Positions 7,428 through 15,991 of a DNA stretch of 19,503 nucleotides are shown one piece after another. Within the stretch, counting starts at the first letter, position 1. Every line of letters starts with the position of its first letter. The DNA is from JAKLDO01 sp035354435. GTDB lineage: Bacteria > UBP6 > UBA1177. Where the stretch lies: positions 1 through 19,503 of the forward strand of contig DAOQAY010000045.1 in assembly GCA_035354435.1 (NCBI GenBank), written 5' to 3'. The notes under the pieces were generated by a model. The model was not told where the DNA came from. It made no database searches and saw nothing but the letters and a program-made list of their open reading frames with translations. The position numbers and the translations under genes were made by a program.

Positions 7428-9656
7428 ATGAATTCAATTAAAGAAAGTGTTATTTTCCAAGGCAAGGAATTGTCCCTTGCAACAGGTCGCTATGCAAAAC
7501 AGGCTGATGGAGCAATATGGTGTACTTACGGCGGAACAGTGCTTCTTGCCACAGTCGTTGCTTCAAAGGACGATGTTCCTGAAGACCTCGATTTTTTCCC
7601 TTTAACTGTTGATTATATTGAAAAATTTTATGCCGCAGGCAGATTTCCCGGCGGATTTCTTAAAAGAGAGTCTCAGCCCAGCACTGCTGAAAAGCTTACA
7701 TCAAGACTGATTGACAGACCCCTTCGTCCGATGTTTGCAGACTGGTTTAAAAATGAAACACAGATACTTGTAAATCTGCTGAGCTATGATTCAGAATGTG
7801 ATCCGAAAGTTATGTCAATTGCGGCAACATCAGCTGCTTTAATGATATCGGACATTCCTTTTAACGGTCCTGTTGCCGGATGCAGAGTTGTCAAGGTTAA
7901 CGGAGAATATATAATTAATCCGCCTCTTGCTGCCGACGATCAGAAATATGAAATAGATATTGTTGTTGCCGGCAATCACGATTCGATAATGATGGTTGAA
8001 GGTGAATCGTATGAGGTTTCTGAAGAAGAAATGACACATGCGATAGAGCTTGGACACAAGGCGATCCAGCCAATTCTTGATGTGCAGACAGCTTTGTTCA
8101 AAAAGATCAAACCTGCAAAAAGAGAAGAGAAAGTAATAACTGTTGATACCGTTTTGAAAAAATTCGTTGAAAAGAACTCAGAAAAAGCAATGAAAAAAGC
8201 TCTTTCAACAACAGTAAAACTTGAAAGATACTCAATGCTTAAAGAAGCTAAGGAAAAAGTGGCCGGACTGGTTTCCGAAGCGATTGAAAAGGGTTCTAAT
8301 TTTCTTGATTCAGACAATCCGGATAAAGTAGTTAAAAGAGCAAAAGGTTTCTTTGAAAATTACCTCAAGGAAGCAATGAGACTCATGATTGTAAAACAGA
8401 ACAGAAGGATTGACGGAAGAGATCTTACTTCCATCAGGCCGATCACAATAGATCTGGGCGTTCTTCCTAAAGTTCACGGTTCTGCAGTTTTCACAAGAGG
8501 CGAAACACAGTCACTTGGTACAATAACTCTCGGTATCGGTCATGATGAGCAGAGAGTTGACACTGTTACCGAAGAAAACAGCAAGAATTTCATGCTTCAT
8601 TATAATTTTCCCTCATTTTCTGTAGGCGAAGTAGGTAGACTCAAATCACCGGGAAGAAGAGAGCTCGGACACGGAAATCTGGCAGAAAGAGCGCTCACTC
8701 CGGTTATTCCGTCGAGAGATGAATTTCCCTATACAATAAGAGTTGTTTCTGAAATTCTTGAGTCAAACGGATCATCATCCCAGGCAACAGTTTGCTCCGG
8801 TTCACTTGCTCTTATGGATGCAGGTATTCCTTTTAAAAAGCATGTTGCAGGAATTGCGATGGGACTTATCAAGGAAGAAGAAGACTATTACATTCTTTCT
8901 GACATACTTGGTGATGAGGATCATCTCGGCGATATGGATTTCAAAGTTGCCGGAACAAAAGACGGTATCACTGCAATTCAGATGGATATCAAGATAAAAG
9001 GACTTCCGAAAGATGTCATGGAAAGAGCTATGATTCAGGCAAAAGTAGGAAGAATGCACATAATCGGCGAAATGGACAAGGTTATAAAAGGTCCGAGAAC
9101 CGAGCTTAATCCTAACGCTCCGAAACTGTTCAGGATGAAGATCGAAGTCGAGAAAATAAAAGATCTTATCGGAACCGGCGGAAAGAACATTAAGTCAATA
9201 GTTGAAAGCACTGGAGCAGATATTGAAGTTGAGCAGGACGGAACAGTGAAGATAGCTGCTAAAGATCAGGCTGTTCTTGATGCAACAATTGCAATGGTAA
9301 AAGGTTTCACAGACAGCGTTGAGCTTGGAAAAATATATGAAGGTGAAGTAACCAGAATTGAAGAGTACGGCGCTTTTGTTGAAATAATGAAAGGAACTAC
9401 CGGATTGTTGCATGTCAGCAAAATTGCTGATGAAAGAGTCGAAAATGTTGCTGATTATGTCAAGCTTGGCGATGTAGTTAAGGTTATTGTAACAGAGATC
9501 GAATTCGGTGGAAAATTCAAGTTAAGCATGAAACCTGCCGATTTTGAAAAAGACTGGAAGAAAGAAAAAGAAAACAAACCCCCCAGAAGAGATGACCACA
9601 AAGGTCACGACAGAGGCGACCGTGGTTCAAGAGACAGAGACAACCGCCGTCGCTGA
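7428..9656 (+). CDS. pnp: Polyribonucleotide nucleotidyltransferase (PNPase)
   Basis: A 742-residue PNPase, the trimeric phosphate-dependent 3'-5' exoribonuclease of RNA turnover. Order of domains: first RNase PH-like core (about 1-220, with RPLRPMF), an all-helical linker, second RNase PH core (about 320-560; RRIDGRDL, FTRGETQSL, HYNFPSFSVGEVGR, GRRELGHGNLAERAL, and GDEDHLGDMDFKVAGT with catalytic Asp residues), KH domain (IKDLIGTGGKNIKSIVEST) and S1 domain (GKIYEGEVTRIEEYGAFVEI to about residue 705). The last about 30 residues form a charged tail rich in Arg, Asp and His. ATG 7428 has AAAGAGG closely upstream. The 3' end overlaps the start of dut in another frame. Length and motifs are complete. 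Confidence 0.98.
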   Translation: MNSIKESVIFQGKELSLATGRYAKQADGAIWCTYGGTVLLATVVASKDDVPEDLDFFPLTVDYIEKFYAAGRFPGGFLKRESQPSTAEKLTSRLIDRPLRPMFADWFKNETQILVNLLSYDSECDPKVMSIAATSAALMISDIPFNGPVAGCRVVKVNGEYIINPPLAADDQKYEIDIVVAGNHDSIMMVEGESYEVSEEEMTHAIELGHKAIQPILDVQTALFKKIKPAKREEKVITVDTVLKKFVEKNSEKAMKKALSTTVKLERYSMLKEAKEKVAGLVSEAIEKGSNFLDSDNPDKVVKRAKGFFENYLKEAMRLMIVKQNRRIDGRDLTSIRPITIDLGVLPKVHGSAVFTRGETQSLGTITLGIGHDEQRVDTVTEENSKNFMLHYNFPSFSVGEVGRLKSPGRRELGHGNLAERALTPVIPSRDEFPYTIRVVSEILESNGSSSQATVCSGSLALMDAGIPFKKHVAGIAMGLIKEEEDYYILSDILGDEDHLGDMDFKVAGTKDGITAIQMDIKIKGLPKDVMERAMIQAKVGRMHIIGEMDKVIKGPRTELNPNAPKLFRMKIEVEKIKDLIGTGGKNIKSIVESTGADIEVEQDGTVKIAAKDQAVLDATIAMVKGFTDSVELGKIYEGEVTRIEEYGAFVEIMKGTTGLLHVSKIADERVENVADYVKLGDVVKVIVTEIEFGGKFKLSMKPADFEKDWKKEKENKPPRRDDHKGHDRGDRGSRDRDNRRR

Positions 9657-10086
9657 TATTCAGATTAAATTCAGGCTTGATAACGGCGCTGTTTTACCAA
9701 AATATGAAACTGCCGGTTCTTCAGGCATGGATGTCAGATCAAACGAAGACTGCACAATAGAAGAAGGAGCATGGAAAGCTGTTTCAACAGGACTTTTCCC
9801 TGAAATTCCGAATGGTTATGAAATTCAAGTAAGAAGCAGGAGCGGACTGGCCGCGAAGAACGGGATCTTTGTTCTCAATTCCCCCGGAACCGTTGACAGC
9901 GATTACCGAGGTGAGATAAAAATAATTCTTGCAAATATGAGCAAAACAACTTTTAAAATTTCAATTGGCGATAGAATAGCACAGCTTGTTCTATGTCCAG
10001 TCGTAAAAGCCGAAGTTAAAGAAGTTGACATTATCTCAGAAACTCAAAGAGGTACTGGCGGATTCGGAAGTACCGGAAAAAATTAA
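9622..10086 (+). CDS. dut: dUTP diphosphatase (dUTPase)
   Basis: Trimeric dUTPase hydrolysing dUTP to dUMP and pyrophosphate, which supplies dTTP precursors and prevents uracil in DNA. All five family motifs are present: AGSSGMDVR, VRSRSGLAAKNG, the beta-hairpin motif GTVDSDYRGEI, GDRIAQLVL and the C-terminal P-loop-like RGTGGFGSTGKN. The start is uncertain because the 5' end overlaps pnp in another frame and no ATG occurs after the pnp stop. I prefer GTG 9622 (AGAGG 5-6 nt upstream), which gives 154 residues, the usual bacterial size. ATG 9592 (164 residues) and TTG 9544 (180 residues) are alternatives. The rpsO-pnp-dut order suggests one transcript. The stop codon directly abuts the stop of the convergent VWA gene. 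Confidence 0.94.
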   Translation: MVQETETTAVADIQIKFRLDNGAVLPKYETAGSSGMDVRSNEDCTIEEGAWKAVSTGLFPEIPNGYEIQVRSRSGLAAKNGIFVLNSPGTVDSDYRGEIKIILANMSKTTFKISIGDRIAQLVLCPVVKAEVKEVDIISETQRGTGGFGSTGKN

Positions 10087-10096
10087 CTATTTTTCC
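10075..10096. terminator. Inverted repeat centred on the abutting stop codons (possible bidirectional terminator)
   Basis: GGAAAAA (10075-10081) and TTTTTCC (10090-10096) form a 7-bp stem with an 8-nt loop containing both stop codons. GTA and TAC on the outside could extend it past small bulges. The A/T-rich stem gives U-rich RNA in either direction, but the classic GC stem followed by a U-run is absent, so terminator function is tentative. Confidence 0.35.
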
Positions 10097-11766
10097 ATAC
10101 TGCCTGACGGAACTATTATAAGGACATCTCTTGAATCAAGAAGTGAAGTTTCATCACCGTAGACATCGATTCTTGCTTTGAAAACGAGTGTTTTATTTTT
10201 TTCAGGTTGACAGAAATCATTTTCAAAATCGATACTGAATGTGACTTTTGTGCCGGGAAGAACTTTCAGGAAAGTGGTTGTATCCATTCCTTCAATATTT
10301 TCAGCCGGATCTGCTGATAAAGGAATCAAAGCTTTAATAAAATCAACTGATTCAAATGAATTGCAGGTTCCATCAACCGGTTCTTTTCTGGTCGAGACAT
10401 TCATCTGGACATGATTTACAAGTTCAAGAACGGCAGTTACGATCTGATCGCTCATTCCGCTTCCGTCATCAGAAATTGTGTAGTTGAAATAATTCCCAGA
10501 GCTGTCTTTTGATCCGGTTCCTTCTGAAACAGCATTGAAATCATTAAGAGAATCCCCTGAATTTATCCCTATGAACTTTGCATTGATATTGTTCATTGCA
10601 GTAATAGCGTCAGCCGTATAAATTACCGGGTCTCCTCCACTTGATGTAAACATGCCGTCACTAAAAAAACTTTCATCACTTGCCATAATAAAAATAGGAA
10701 GAGAGCCCGGTCTGAAGCACATCCCGCCGTAGCTTTCTCCACTGCAGACACTTCCAAAAATGCCAAGATTGTATCCTTCAACGGTTGAATTGTATGGAAA
10801 GCCGGTTGCTGTTCTCCAAAGAGCGAAAGTGTGGTATTCCAATGAACCGTTACAGGACGTTATCGTATTTACTGCATTTTGTATTTCAGTAGTATCAAGA
10901 GTGATATTCTGCTGAATAAAATAAGGCTGATCTTCGAGAGTTCCGAATTTTACAAGGCCGAAGCCTGTGTTGGGTATTTGAGCTTTTACCCCGGAAACGA
11001 TGACACTATTAATGCCGTTTTTGAGATTGCTGTGCTCTCCGCTCATTGAACCTGAGAGATCAACAAGAATTGCAATGTCAGCCTGCTGGATGTCTGTTTT
11101 AAAATCGAGAGGACGATTGGCAGTTATTCCCGGTTTATAAGGCAGAATGACATAAAAAACATCGTCCGGAATCTTGTCGGCATTATTATTAGGATCAGTT
11201 CCGTAAGCAATTTCTGCAAGATCATCAAATCCATCGCCGTCACTATCTTTTGCTTTAGGATTTGTTCCATATTGAGATTCCTGAAAATCGGTGAGTCCGT
11301 CGCCGTCCGTATCAGGATTGTACGGATTTGTCTGAGCGGCTTTCTCATCAGAATCACTTACACCGTCATCATCAGAATCCTTATCCAGACAGTTTGCTAT
11401 ACCATCCCCATCACTATCGGCACAGGGAAAAAATGGACATTCTGTACTGTTAAGATATCCGTCTTTATCTGCATCTCCATTTCTGTCAAAACAAGGATCG
11501 TCCTTATTGGGATCTTCGCCTGTATTGCCGGAATCGCCTGTATTTCCAGTATTGCCTGTATTTCCAGTATCTCCCGCATCGTCATCTCCAAGCTCTTCTC
11601 CGGTGTTGGGATCAACACATTTGAATGTTGTCTGATCACAGGTATATGGATAAGGGCAATCCATACTGGTTTGACATTGTTTTGCTTCTTCCTGATCTTC
11701 AGTGCTGCACGAAATAAAAGAGAACAGTGCAAAAAAAAGAATAACTGTCAGAAAAAAATACTTCAT
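10087..11766 (-). CDS. Surface lipoprotein with thrombospondin type-3 repeats and a VWA domain
   Basis: I start at the ATG at 11766 (MKYFFLTVIL), which has GGTGA upstream; the ATG at 11778 would add four residues before the signal peptide. A lipoprotein signal ends in FSFISC (Cys20). Then come a short Cys-rich segment (CQTSMDCPYPYTC), a GDTGNTG linker (residues about 63-84), and Asp-rich TSP3-like calcium-binding repeats (about 92-195; DSDGDGIANC, DTDGDGLTD, DSDGDGFDD). A von Willebrand factor A domain (about 229-430) follows, with an intact metal-ion site motif DLSGSMS starting at Asp236. The last about 100 residues look like a beta-rich domain and contain two Cys. Family knowledge suggests a calcium-stiffened stalk displaying a metal-dependent adhesive domain at the cell surface; the ligand is unknown. 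It lies alone after its own promoter, convergent with dut. Confidence 0.88.
   Translation of the reverse strand: MKYFFLTVILFFALFSFISCSTEDQEEAKQCQTSMDCPYPYTCDQTTFKCVDPNTGEELGDDDAGDTGNTGNTGNTGDSGNTGEDPNKDDPCFDRNGDADKDGYLNSTECPFFPCADSDGDGIANCLDKDSDDDGVSDSDEKAAQTNPYNPDTDGDGLTDFQESQYGTNPKAKDSDGDGFDDLAEIAYGTDPNNNADKIPDDVFYVILPYKPGITANRPLDFKTDIQQADIAILVDLSGSMSGEHSNLKNGINSVIVSGVKAQIPNTGFGLVKFGTLEDQPYFIQQNITLDTTEIQNAVNTITSCNGSLEYHTFALWRTATGFPYNSTVEGYNLGIFGSVCSGESYGGMCFRPGSLPIFIMASDESFFSDGMFTSSGGDPVIYTADAITAMNNINAKFIGINSGDSLNDFNAVSEGTGSKDSSGNYFNYTISDDGSGMSDQIVTAVLELVNHVQMNVSTRKEPVDGTCNSFESVDFIKALIPLSADPAENIEGMDTTTFLKVLPGTKVTFSIDFENDFCQPEKNKTLVFKARIDVYGDETSLLDSRDVLIIVPSGSMEK
11515..11580 (-). repeat. 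Short GDTGNTG low-complexity linker repeat
   Basis: Repeated 9-bp units encode GDT/GNT/GDS triplets (residues about 63-84 of the VWA lipoprotein). The same peptide motif is greatly expanded in the LamG lipoprotein near 18018-18254. Confidence 0.85.
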
Positions 11767-11799
11767 AATTATCACCATTAAAATAAATTTGCCGGGGTA

Positions 11800-11828
11800 A
11801 TTGTATTTGAAAATATATCTAAAATCAA
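11800..11828 (-). promoter_or_regulatory. Sigma70-type promoter for the VWA lipoprotein gene
   Basis: On the minus strand TTGATT (11828-11823), a 17-bp spacer and TACAAT (11805-11800) lie in the 62-base gap between the GH13 stop and the lipoprotein start. Predicted start of transcription is near 11793, about 27 nt before the ATG. Confidence 0.6.
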
Positions 11829-14800
11829 CTACATACTGAGTTTGTCCATCTCTTTCATGAATCTGTCGACACTATATTCAGCTTTTCCGGCGCTGATCAA
11901 AAGGTTGGAAATAATACGGTAACGATTCTTAAATTCTTTTTTTCTTTCGGAGACCTTATCAATATTTCTTAATATTTCCAGAACAGAAATTACAAAAAGT
12001 CCAGCCATGAAGTCTTCAAAAAATTCTTTGTTGAACCATGTTGTTCCTTCATATTCGTTCATTTGAAGTATTTCCATCATGTTGCGGTCGCTGAAAACCT
12101 CTTTCATAAGTTTTTCAGGTAGTTTTTCTGTCTCGTAATGACGCCACCAGTTCTGATAATAGATAAACGCCCTGATGTGTTTGACAATAGATCCTGAATG
12201 AAATGCCGTCATTCCGTCTTTTTCAAAAAGTTCGCTGAAAACGCCTTCCAGTCCGTACTTTCTGAACAATTCATTGCTTTTAGGTCCGTCATTGAGCGGT
12301 AATGTAACCATTGAAAGTCTTGCGCCGGCAGCAAAGCCGAGAATCATGAAAAGATAATATCTGTTTGCAGAAAGGTTTTTCTGAAGATAATCATCAGCCT
12401 GCATGTCATATTCTTTGAGTTTGTATCTGGGAAGATCGATAACAGCAATAAGATCTCTGATAAAAAGATCGGAAATATCCCTGTTTATATCTTCAACGCC
12501 TTCCAGTCTTGAAAGTTCCAGTATGAAATTCTGATATCTGTCAGCAATTATGCGGTAAAATTTTGAAACAGGATTTTTTTTCTTTTCATCTTTTCTTTCT
12601 GTGACAAACTTCTCAAAAGTCTCGACATTGACAAATTCTCTCAACAGATCGTGAAGTTTTTTATATCGGATTTTATCGAGTTCAGTTTTCAGGTTCCGGT
12701 GTCCGGTTCCCTGCAATTTTTCACACAATTCCATCCATGGTTCTTCAGTAGAATCAGATACTTCTTTGAAATCAGTGAAAACAAAATATTTATATGCGCC
12801 AAGCTTTGCAAAAAACCCGTTGCTGCAAATATCAGAACATTTTTTTACATATTCAAGTCCTGTTATGGAATCTTTAAAGACAATAAGTCTCTCTGACCAT
12901 TCAATGCCAAGAGCCCGTGACAGATCCACATGCTGCAAAGAGCCGGATTTTTTGTTCAGGAACTCGGCAGAAGTTTTGATCCACCCGGAAGTTTCGCTGT
13001 ATTTGTTGTGGTAAAACACCAGCACTCGCTCACTTCCGAATCCGTTTGAATATGCAAAAACATTTTCATCAATAGATCCATCCTCCCTGTAAAAGTCAAA
13101 GAGATAGAAATGTTCAACATGAGCGAACAGTTTTCTTTTATGCATCAATGGGAAAATATCTTTTTCGTGACGGTTTAACAGTCCCCAGTTGACAGATTCG
13201 TTCCAGTAAGCTTTTCTGTATTCCATCCCGTATTTTTCGGAAAAACCCTCCACTTGTCCGTGTCCGAACATAGGAAGTCCCGGCATTGTGATCATTGAAA
13301 GTGTCACACCGAAGTATTTATCTCCGTCGCCGAACTGTTTTACGGCAGTCTCTTCATCAGGATTGTTCAGGAAATTCACATGCCTTTCGAGGATCTGCGG
13401 ATCAAATTCGAGTATGTTTTTAATTGACTGTCTGTATTTAGTGTTATCCTCATCTTTCATAAAATTCATAAAAGCGGAATTATAAACCCGGTGCATTCCC
13501 AGAGTTCTGACAAAATATCCTTCCATAAGCCAGAAAGCCTCGGCAAGAAGAAGTGTTTCAGGAGCTTCGGCGGCAACTCTGTCTACAACTTCTCTCCAGA
13601 ATTCTTTCGGAAACACAGCATTAAAATCTTCTTTTGACATGCCGTGTTCAGACCTTGATGCTATATCTCCTCCTTTTCCTGGTTCCGGGAACCACAGACG
13701 GTGATAGTGTCTTTTTGCAAGAGTCATTGCGGCATCAAATCTGATAACAGGAAAAGTTTTTGCAATATCAATGATTGTTTTTATGACATATTCTCTTACA
13801 TCTTCTCTCAGATAATTCAGCTGTGCAGTATCATTCCACGGCATACAGGTTCCGTCGTTCCCGTGATAGACATAATCTGTTTCGCCGGTTTTAAAACCGA
13901 TCCTTTTAAAAGTTACAGCCGCATCAGTCTTGTCAAAATAATGATCTTCAATGTAAATGCCGACATCTGGATTGCTTGAAAGGTTCTCTCCATTATAAGT
14001 GTATCCGGAAAAAGGAGGGGTTTTTAAAGAAAGAAACCATTCAGGATGTTCATAAACCCATTTCGAATCTATCGCCATGTGGTTCGGAACCATGTCGCTT
14101 GCAAGTCTTATCCCGAATTTCCATGCCCTTTCTTTAAGATTTTCAAGTGCCGCCTGACCTCCGAGTTCATTTGCAATGGAATAGTCATAAAGTGAGTAGG
14201 CGGAAGCTACTGCATCGGGATTTCCAGTCATCTGTTTTATTCTTTTTGATGCCTTGCTTCTTTCCCACAGACCGATAAGCCATAAAGCTGTAAATCCTCT
14301 TTGAGCAAGGGTTTTGAGTTCATCGCTGGGAATTTGATCCAGAGTTTTTATTTCACGGGCATATGATTTTGAAAGCTGGTCAAGCCAGACAAATACATTT
14401 TTTGCGATCATTATCACTCTTGGCATCCATGATGAATCAACAGAAAAATTCTCCGGTTCCTCATCATAGTTCCATTCTTTTGAAGCAAGAGATTCCTTTG
14501 TAATCATCTCTCCGCCGAAACCCCCTGGACCGAACACCGGCTTATTTTCTTCTTTAACAATGTCAATTGATGTGAGAAGTTTTTTTGAAAATGGTGCCAG
14601 AATTTCAAGCCCCCAGTTTTCTTTGATAAACTTCAACTGTCCTGTCAGCGAGTCCGGACTTGCCTTCATCGGAGCGCGGAGAAGGTCAAAAAGCGACTGC
14701 TTTTTTCCATTGACCATGATCCCGGTATTTTCTGTAAAATCTTTTTCTATTGCGTTAATTGCAGAAACATAACTTGTTTTTTCGCTAAGCACAGAATCGT

Positions 14801-15362
14801 CAAAAAGCTCTCTATATTCGCCGAAAGCAGGGTTTTCATTGGCGATTTTCAGCATAATCATTTCTTCAAACTCTAAAAGGGTTCCGGGTGTTCCTTCAAA
14901 GTCGCCGTAAAGATGATCTTCAACAGAACATTCGTTGTTATAAACAGTCCGCGGAGGGAACTGTTCTGTAAACGCAGTCACTGTAGTTAAAAGTTTATCT
15001 TTTCCGATTGAGTTTGAAACCGATGAATATGTTTTCTGAAGAAACATCGGGTCAACAGAGTTTTTATAGATATGAAAAACAAAGTGAAGTATTTCATCTA
15101 TCAGCCCCATTGCATAGAGATCTCCCGGTCTGATATAACGATTACTGTTATCAGATTTGAACTGAAGGTTCATTTTTGCCGCGAAATCTCTTGCCTGTTC
15201 AAAATCTGCAAATATCACATTGCCTGAGATCGAGAAAATATCATTGCGGAATGAGTATTTTTTGCGCGAATCCCAGTTAACATGAAAATGGAAAACAGGT
15301 GAAAATTCCTCTGATGAAAAAAACGGAAACCGGCCAAGAGCGATAGGCAGTATGTTTTTCAT
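11829..15362 (-). CDS. Large cytoplasmic alpha-amylase family (GH13) enzyme
   Basis: A 1177-residue protein whose central part (about 350-800) is a GH13 catalytic barrel acting on alpha-glucosidic bonds. The four conserved regions are visible: DMVPNH (423-428), IRFDAAM with nucleophile Asp543, LLLAEAF with acid/base Glu608, and FLNNPDE with stabilising Asp669. The last is unusual because the common FxxNHD pattern is replaced by NNPD. GYTYNGENLSSNPDVGIYIE and GNDGTCMPWNDTAQLNY are further substrate-loop motifs. About 350 residues precede the barrel, and the last about 300 residues are mostly helical; I do not recognise either domain. There is no signal peptide, so it likely acts on an intracellular glucan or alpha-glucoside. 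The ATG has AGGA upstream and follows yqeY by 18 nt, so the two form an operon. Substrate cannot be read from sequence. Confidence 0.9.
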   Translation of the reverse strand: MKNILPIALGRFPFFSSEEFSPVFHFHVNWDSRKKYSFRNDIFSISGNVIFADFEQARDFAAKMNLQFKSDNSNRYIRPGDLYAMGLIDEILHFVFHIYKNSVDPMFLQKTYSSVSNSIGKDKLLTTVTAFTEQFPPRTVYNNECSVEDHLYGDFEGTPGTLLEFEEMIMLKIANENPAFGEYRELFDDSVLSEKTSYVSAINAIEKDFTENTGIMVNGKKQSLFDLLRAPMKASPDSLTGQLKFIKENWGLEILAPFSKKLLTSIDIVKEENKPVFGPGGFGGEMITKESLASKEWNYDEEPENFSVDSSWMPRVIMIAKNVFVWLDQLSKSYAREIKTLDQIPSDELKTLAQRGFTALWLIGLWERSKASKRIKQMTGNPDAVASAYSLYDYSIANELGGQAALENLKERAWKFGIRLASDMVPNHMAIDSKWVYEHPEWFLSLKTPPFSGYTYNGENLSSNPDVGIYIEDHYFDKTDAAVTFKRIGFKTGETDYVYHGNDGTCMPWNDTAQLNYLREDVREYVIKTIIDIAKTFPVIRFDAAMTLAKRHYHRLWFPEPGKGGDIASRSEHGMSKEDFNAVFPKEFWREVVDRVAAEAPETLLLAEAFWLMEGYFVRTLGMHRVYNSAFMNFMKDEDNTKYRQSIKNILEFDPQILERHVNFLNNPDEETAVKQFGDGDKYFGVTLSMITMPGLPMFGHGQVEGFSEKYGMEYRKAYWNESVNWGLLNRHEKDIFPLMHKRKLFAHVEHFYLFDFYREDGSIDENVFAYSNGFGSERVLVFYHNKYSETSGWIKTSAEFLNKKSGSLQHVDLSRALGIEWSERLIVFKDSITGLEYVKKCSDICSNGFFAKLGAYKYFVFTDFKEVSDSTEEPWMELCEKLQGTGHRNLKTELDKIRYKKLHDLLREFVNVETFEKFVTERKDEKKKNPVSKFYRIIADRYQNFILELSRLEGVEDINRDISDLFIRDLIAVIDLPRYKLKEYDMQADDYLQKNLSANRYYLFMILGFAAGARLSMVTLPLNDGPKSNELFRKYGLEGVFSELFEKDGMTAFHSGSIVKHIRAFIYYQNWWRHYETEKLPEKLMKEVFSDRNMMEILQMNEYEGTTWFNKEFFEDFMAGLFVISVLEILRNIDKVSERKKEFKNRYRIISNLLISAGKAEYSVDRFMKEMDKLSM

Positions 15363-15380
15363 GCTTATTCCTGTTATGTT

Positions 15381-15818
15381 TTAATTAGAGAGACATTTTT
15401 TTACAGCTTCGCTTGCCATCTTTCCGTCAAACTGCCCGTCATGGTTTTTTTTAAGTTCCGCCATCACAGCTCCCATCATTTTCGGGGACTTTTCAGGAAG
15501 TTTTGCCACTATTTCCATAACCACTTTCTCAAGATCTTCAGATGAAAGCTGCTTCGGAAGAAGTGATTCAAGGATTTCTTTTTCCTTGAGCGCATCATTT
15601 TTATCTTTTCCGAGCTCATCAAGCATTTTAATGTTTTCATTAACATTTTTGAGAAACTTCTTGATAATATTAAGTGTTTCAGCTTCAGTTGTTTCTCTGT
15701 TCCCTTCATTTTTTCCAACCATGACAGCTTCCGCAACCAGAGTTGATAAAAGATTGCTTTTAAGAAGGTTCTTTTCAAGTTTGGCCTTCATCATCATTTT
15801 TTTTAATTCCTGAATCAT
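15381..15818 (-). CDS. yqeY: GatB/YqeY domain protein
   Basis: A 145-residue protein of the YqeY family, related to the C-terminal helical domain of the GatB subunit of the tRNA amidotransferase. Stand-alone members are thought to be linked to tRNA-dependent amide aminoacyl metabolism, but their exact role is unclear. Typical features are the N-terminal helices with LLSTLVAEA, the central AETLNIIKKFLKNVNENIKML, LESLLPKQLS and KMMGAVMAELKKNHDGQFDGK. Length is normal. The ATG is preceded by AGAGGTGA, and a near-consensus promoter lies about 40 bases upstream. It is first gene of an operon with the GH13 enzyme; no functional link between the two is obvious. Confidence 0.93.
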   Translation of the reverse strand: MIQELKKMMMKAKLEKNLLKSNLLSTLVAEAVMVGKNEGNRETTEAETLNIIKKFLKNVNENIKMLDELGKDKNDALKEKEILESLLPKQLSSEDLEKVVMEIVAKLPEKSPKMMGAVMAELKKNHDGQFDGKMASEAVKKCLSN

Positions 15819-15856
15819 TTTTCACCTCTGAAAAAAAGAAATTCCAATAACGGTAA

Positions 15857-15884
15857 ATTATATACTCAGGCGGTCAAATATCAA
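15857..15884 (-). promoter_or_regulatory. Sigma70-type promoter for yqeY-GH13 operon
   Basis: On the minus strand TTGATA (15884-15879), a 16-bp spacer and a perfect TATAAT (15862-15857). It is divergent from the promoter at 15932-15959; the -35 boxes are about 50 bases apart. Confidence 0.75.
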
Positions 15885-15931
15885 ATAAGATTCGTTTTGA
15901 AAGACAAAAAATCAGAACTCTTGATAATAAA

Positions 15932-15959
15932 TTGCAAACCGAGAATAGATTATTATAAT
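15932..15959 (+). promoter_or_regulatory. Sigma70-type promoter for the VirB5-like/transglycosylase pair
   Basis: TTGCAA (15932-15937), a 16-bp spacer and a perfect TATAAT (15954-15959). Transcription would begin near 15966, with GCGGAG (15979-15984) as ribosome site for the ATG at 15992. Confidence 0.65.
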
Positions 15960-15991
15960 TTCCGAGATGTTTCAAATGCGGAGATTTCCAG

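Noticed and set aside
11272..11781. Plus-strand open frame of 169 codons opposite the VWA lipoprotein
   Set aside because: Low-complexity Ile/Cys-rich translation, antisense to the Asp-rich calcium repeats; no ribosome site or family resemblance.
15819..15991. Small gene or RNA in the divergent intergenic region
   Set aside because: The 173 bases are accounted for by two divergent promoters and leaders; the only open frame is antisense and overlaps the signal peptide region of the next gene.
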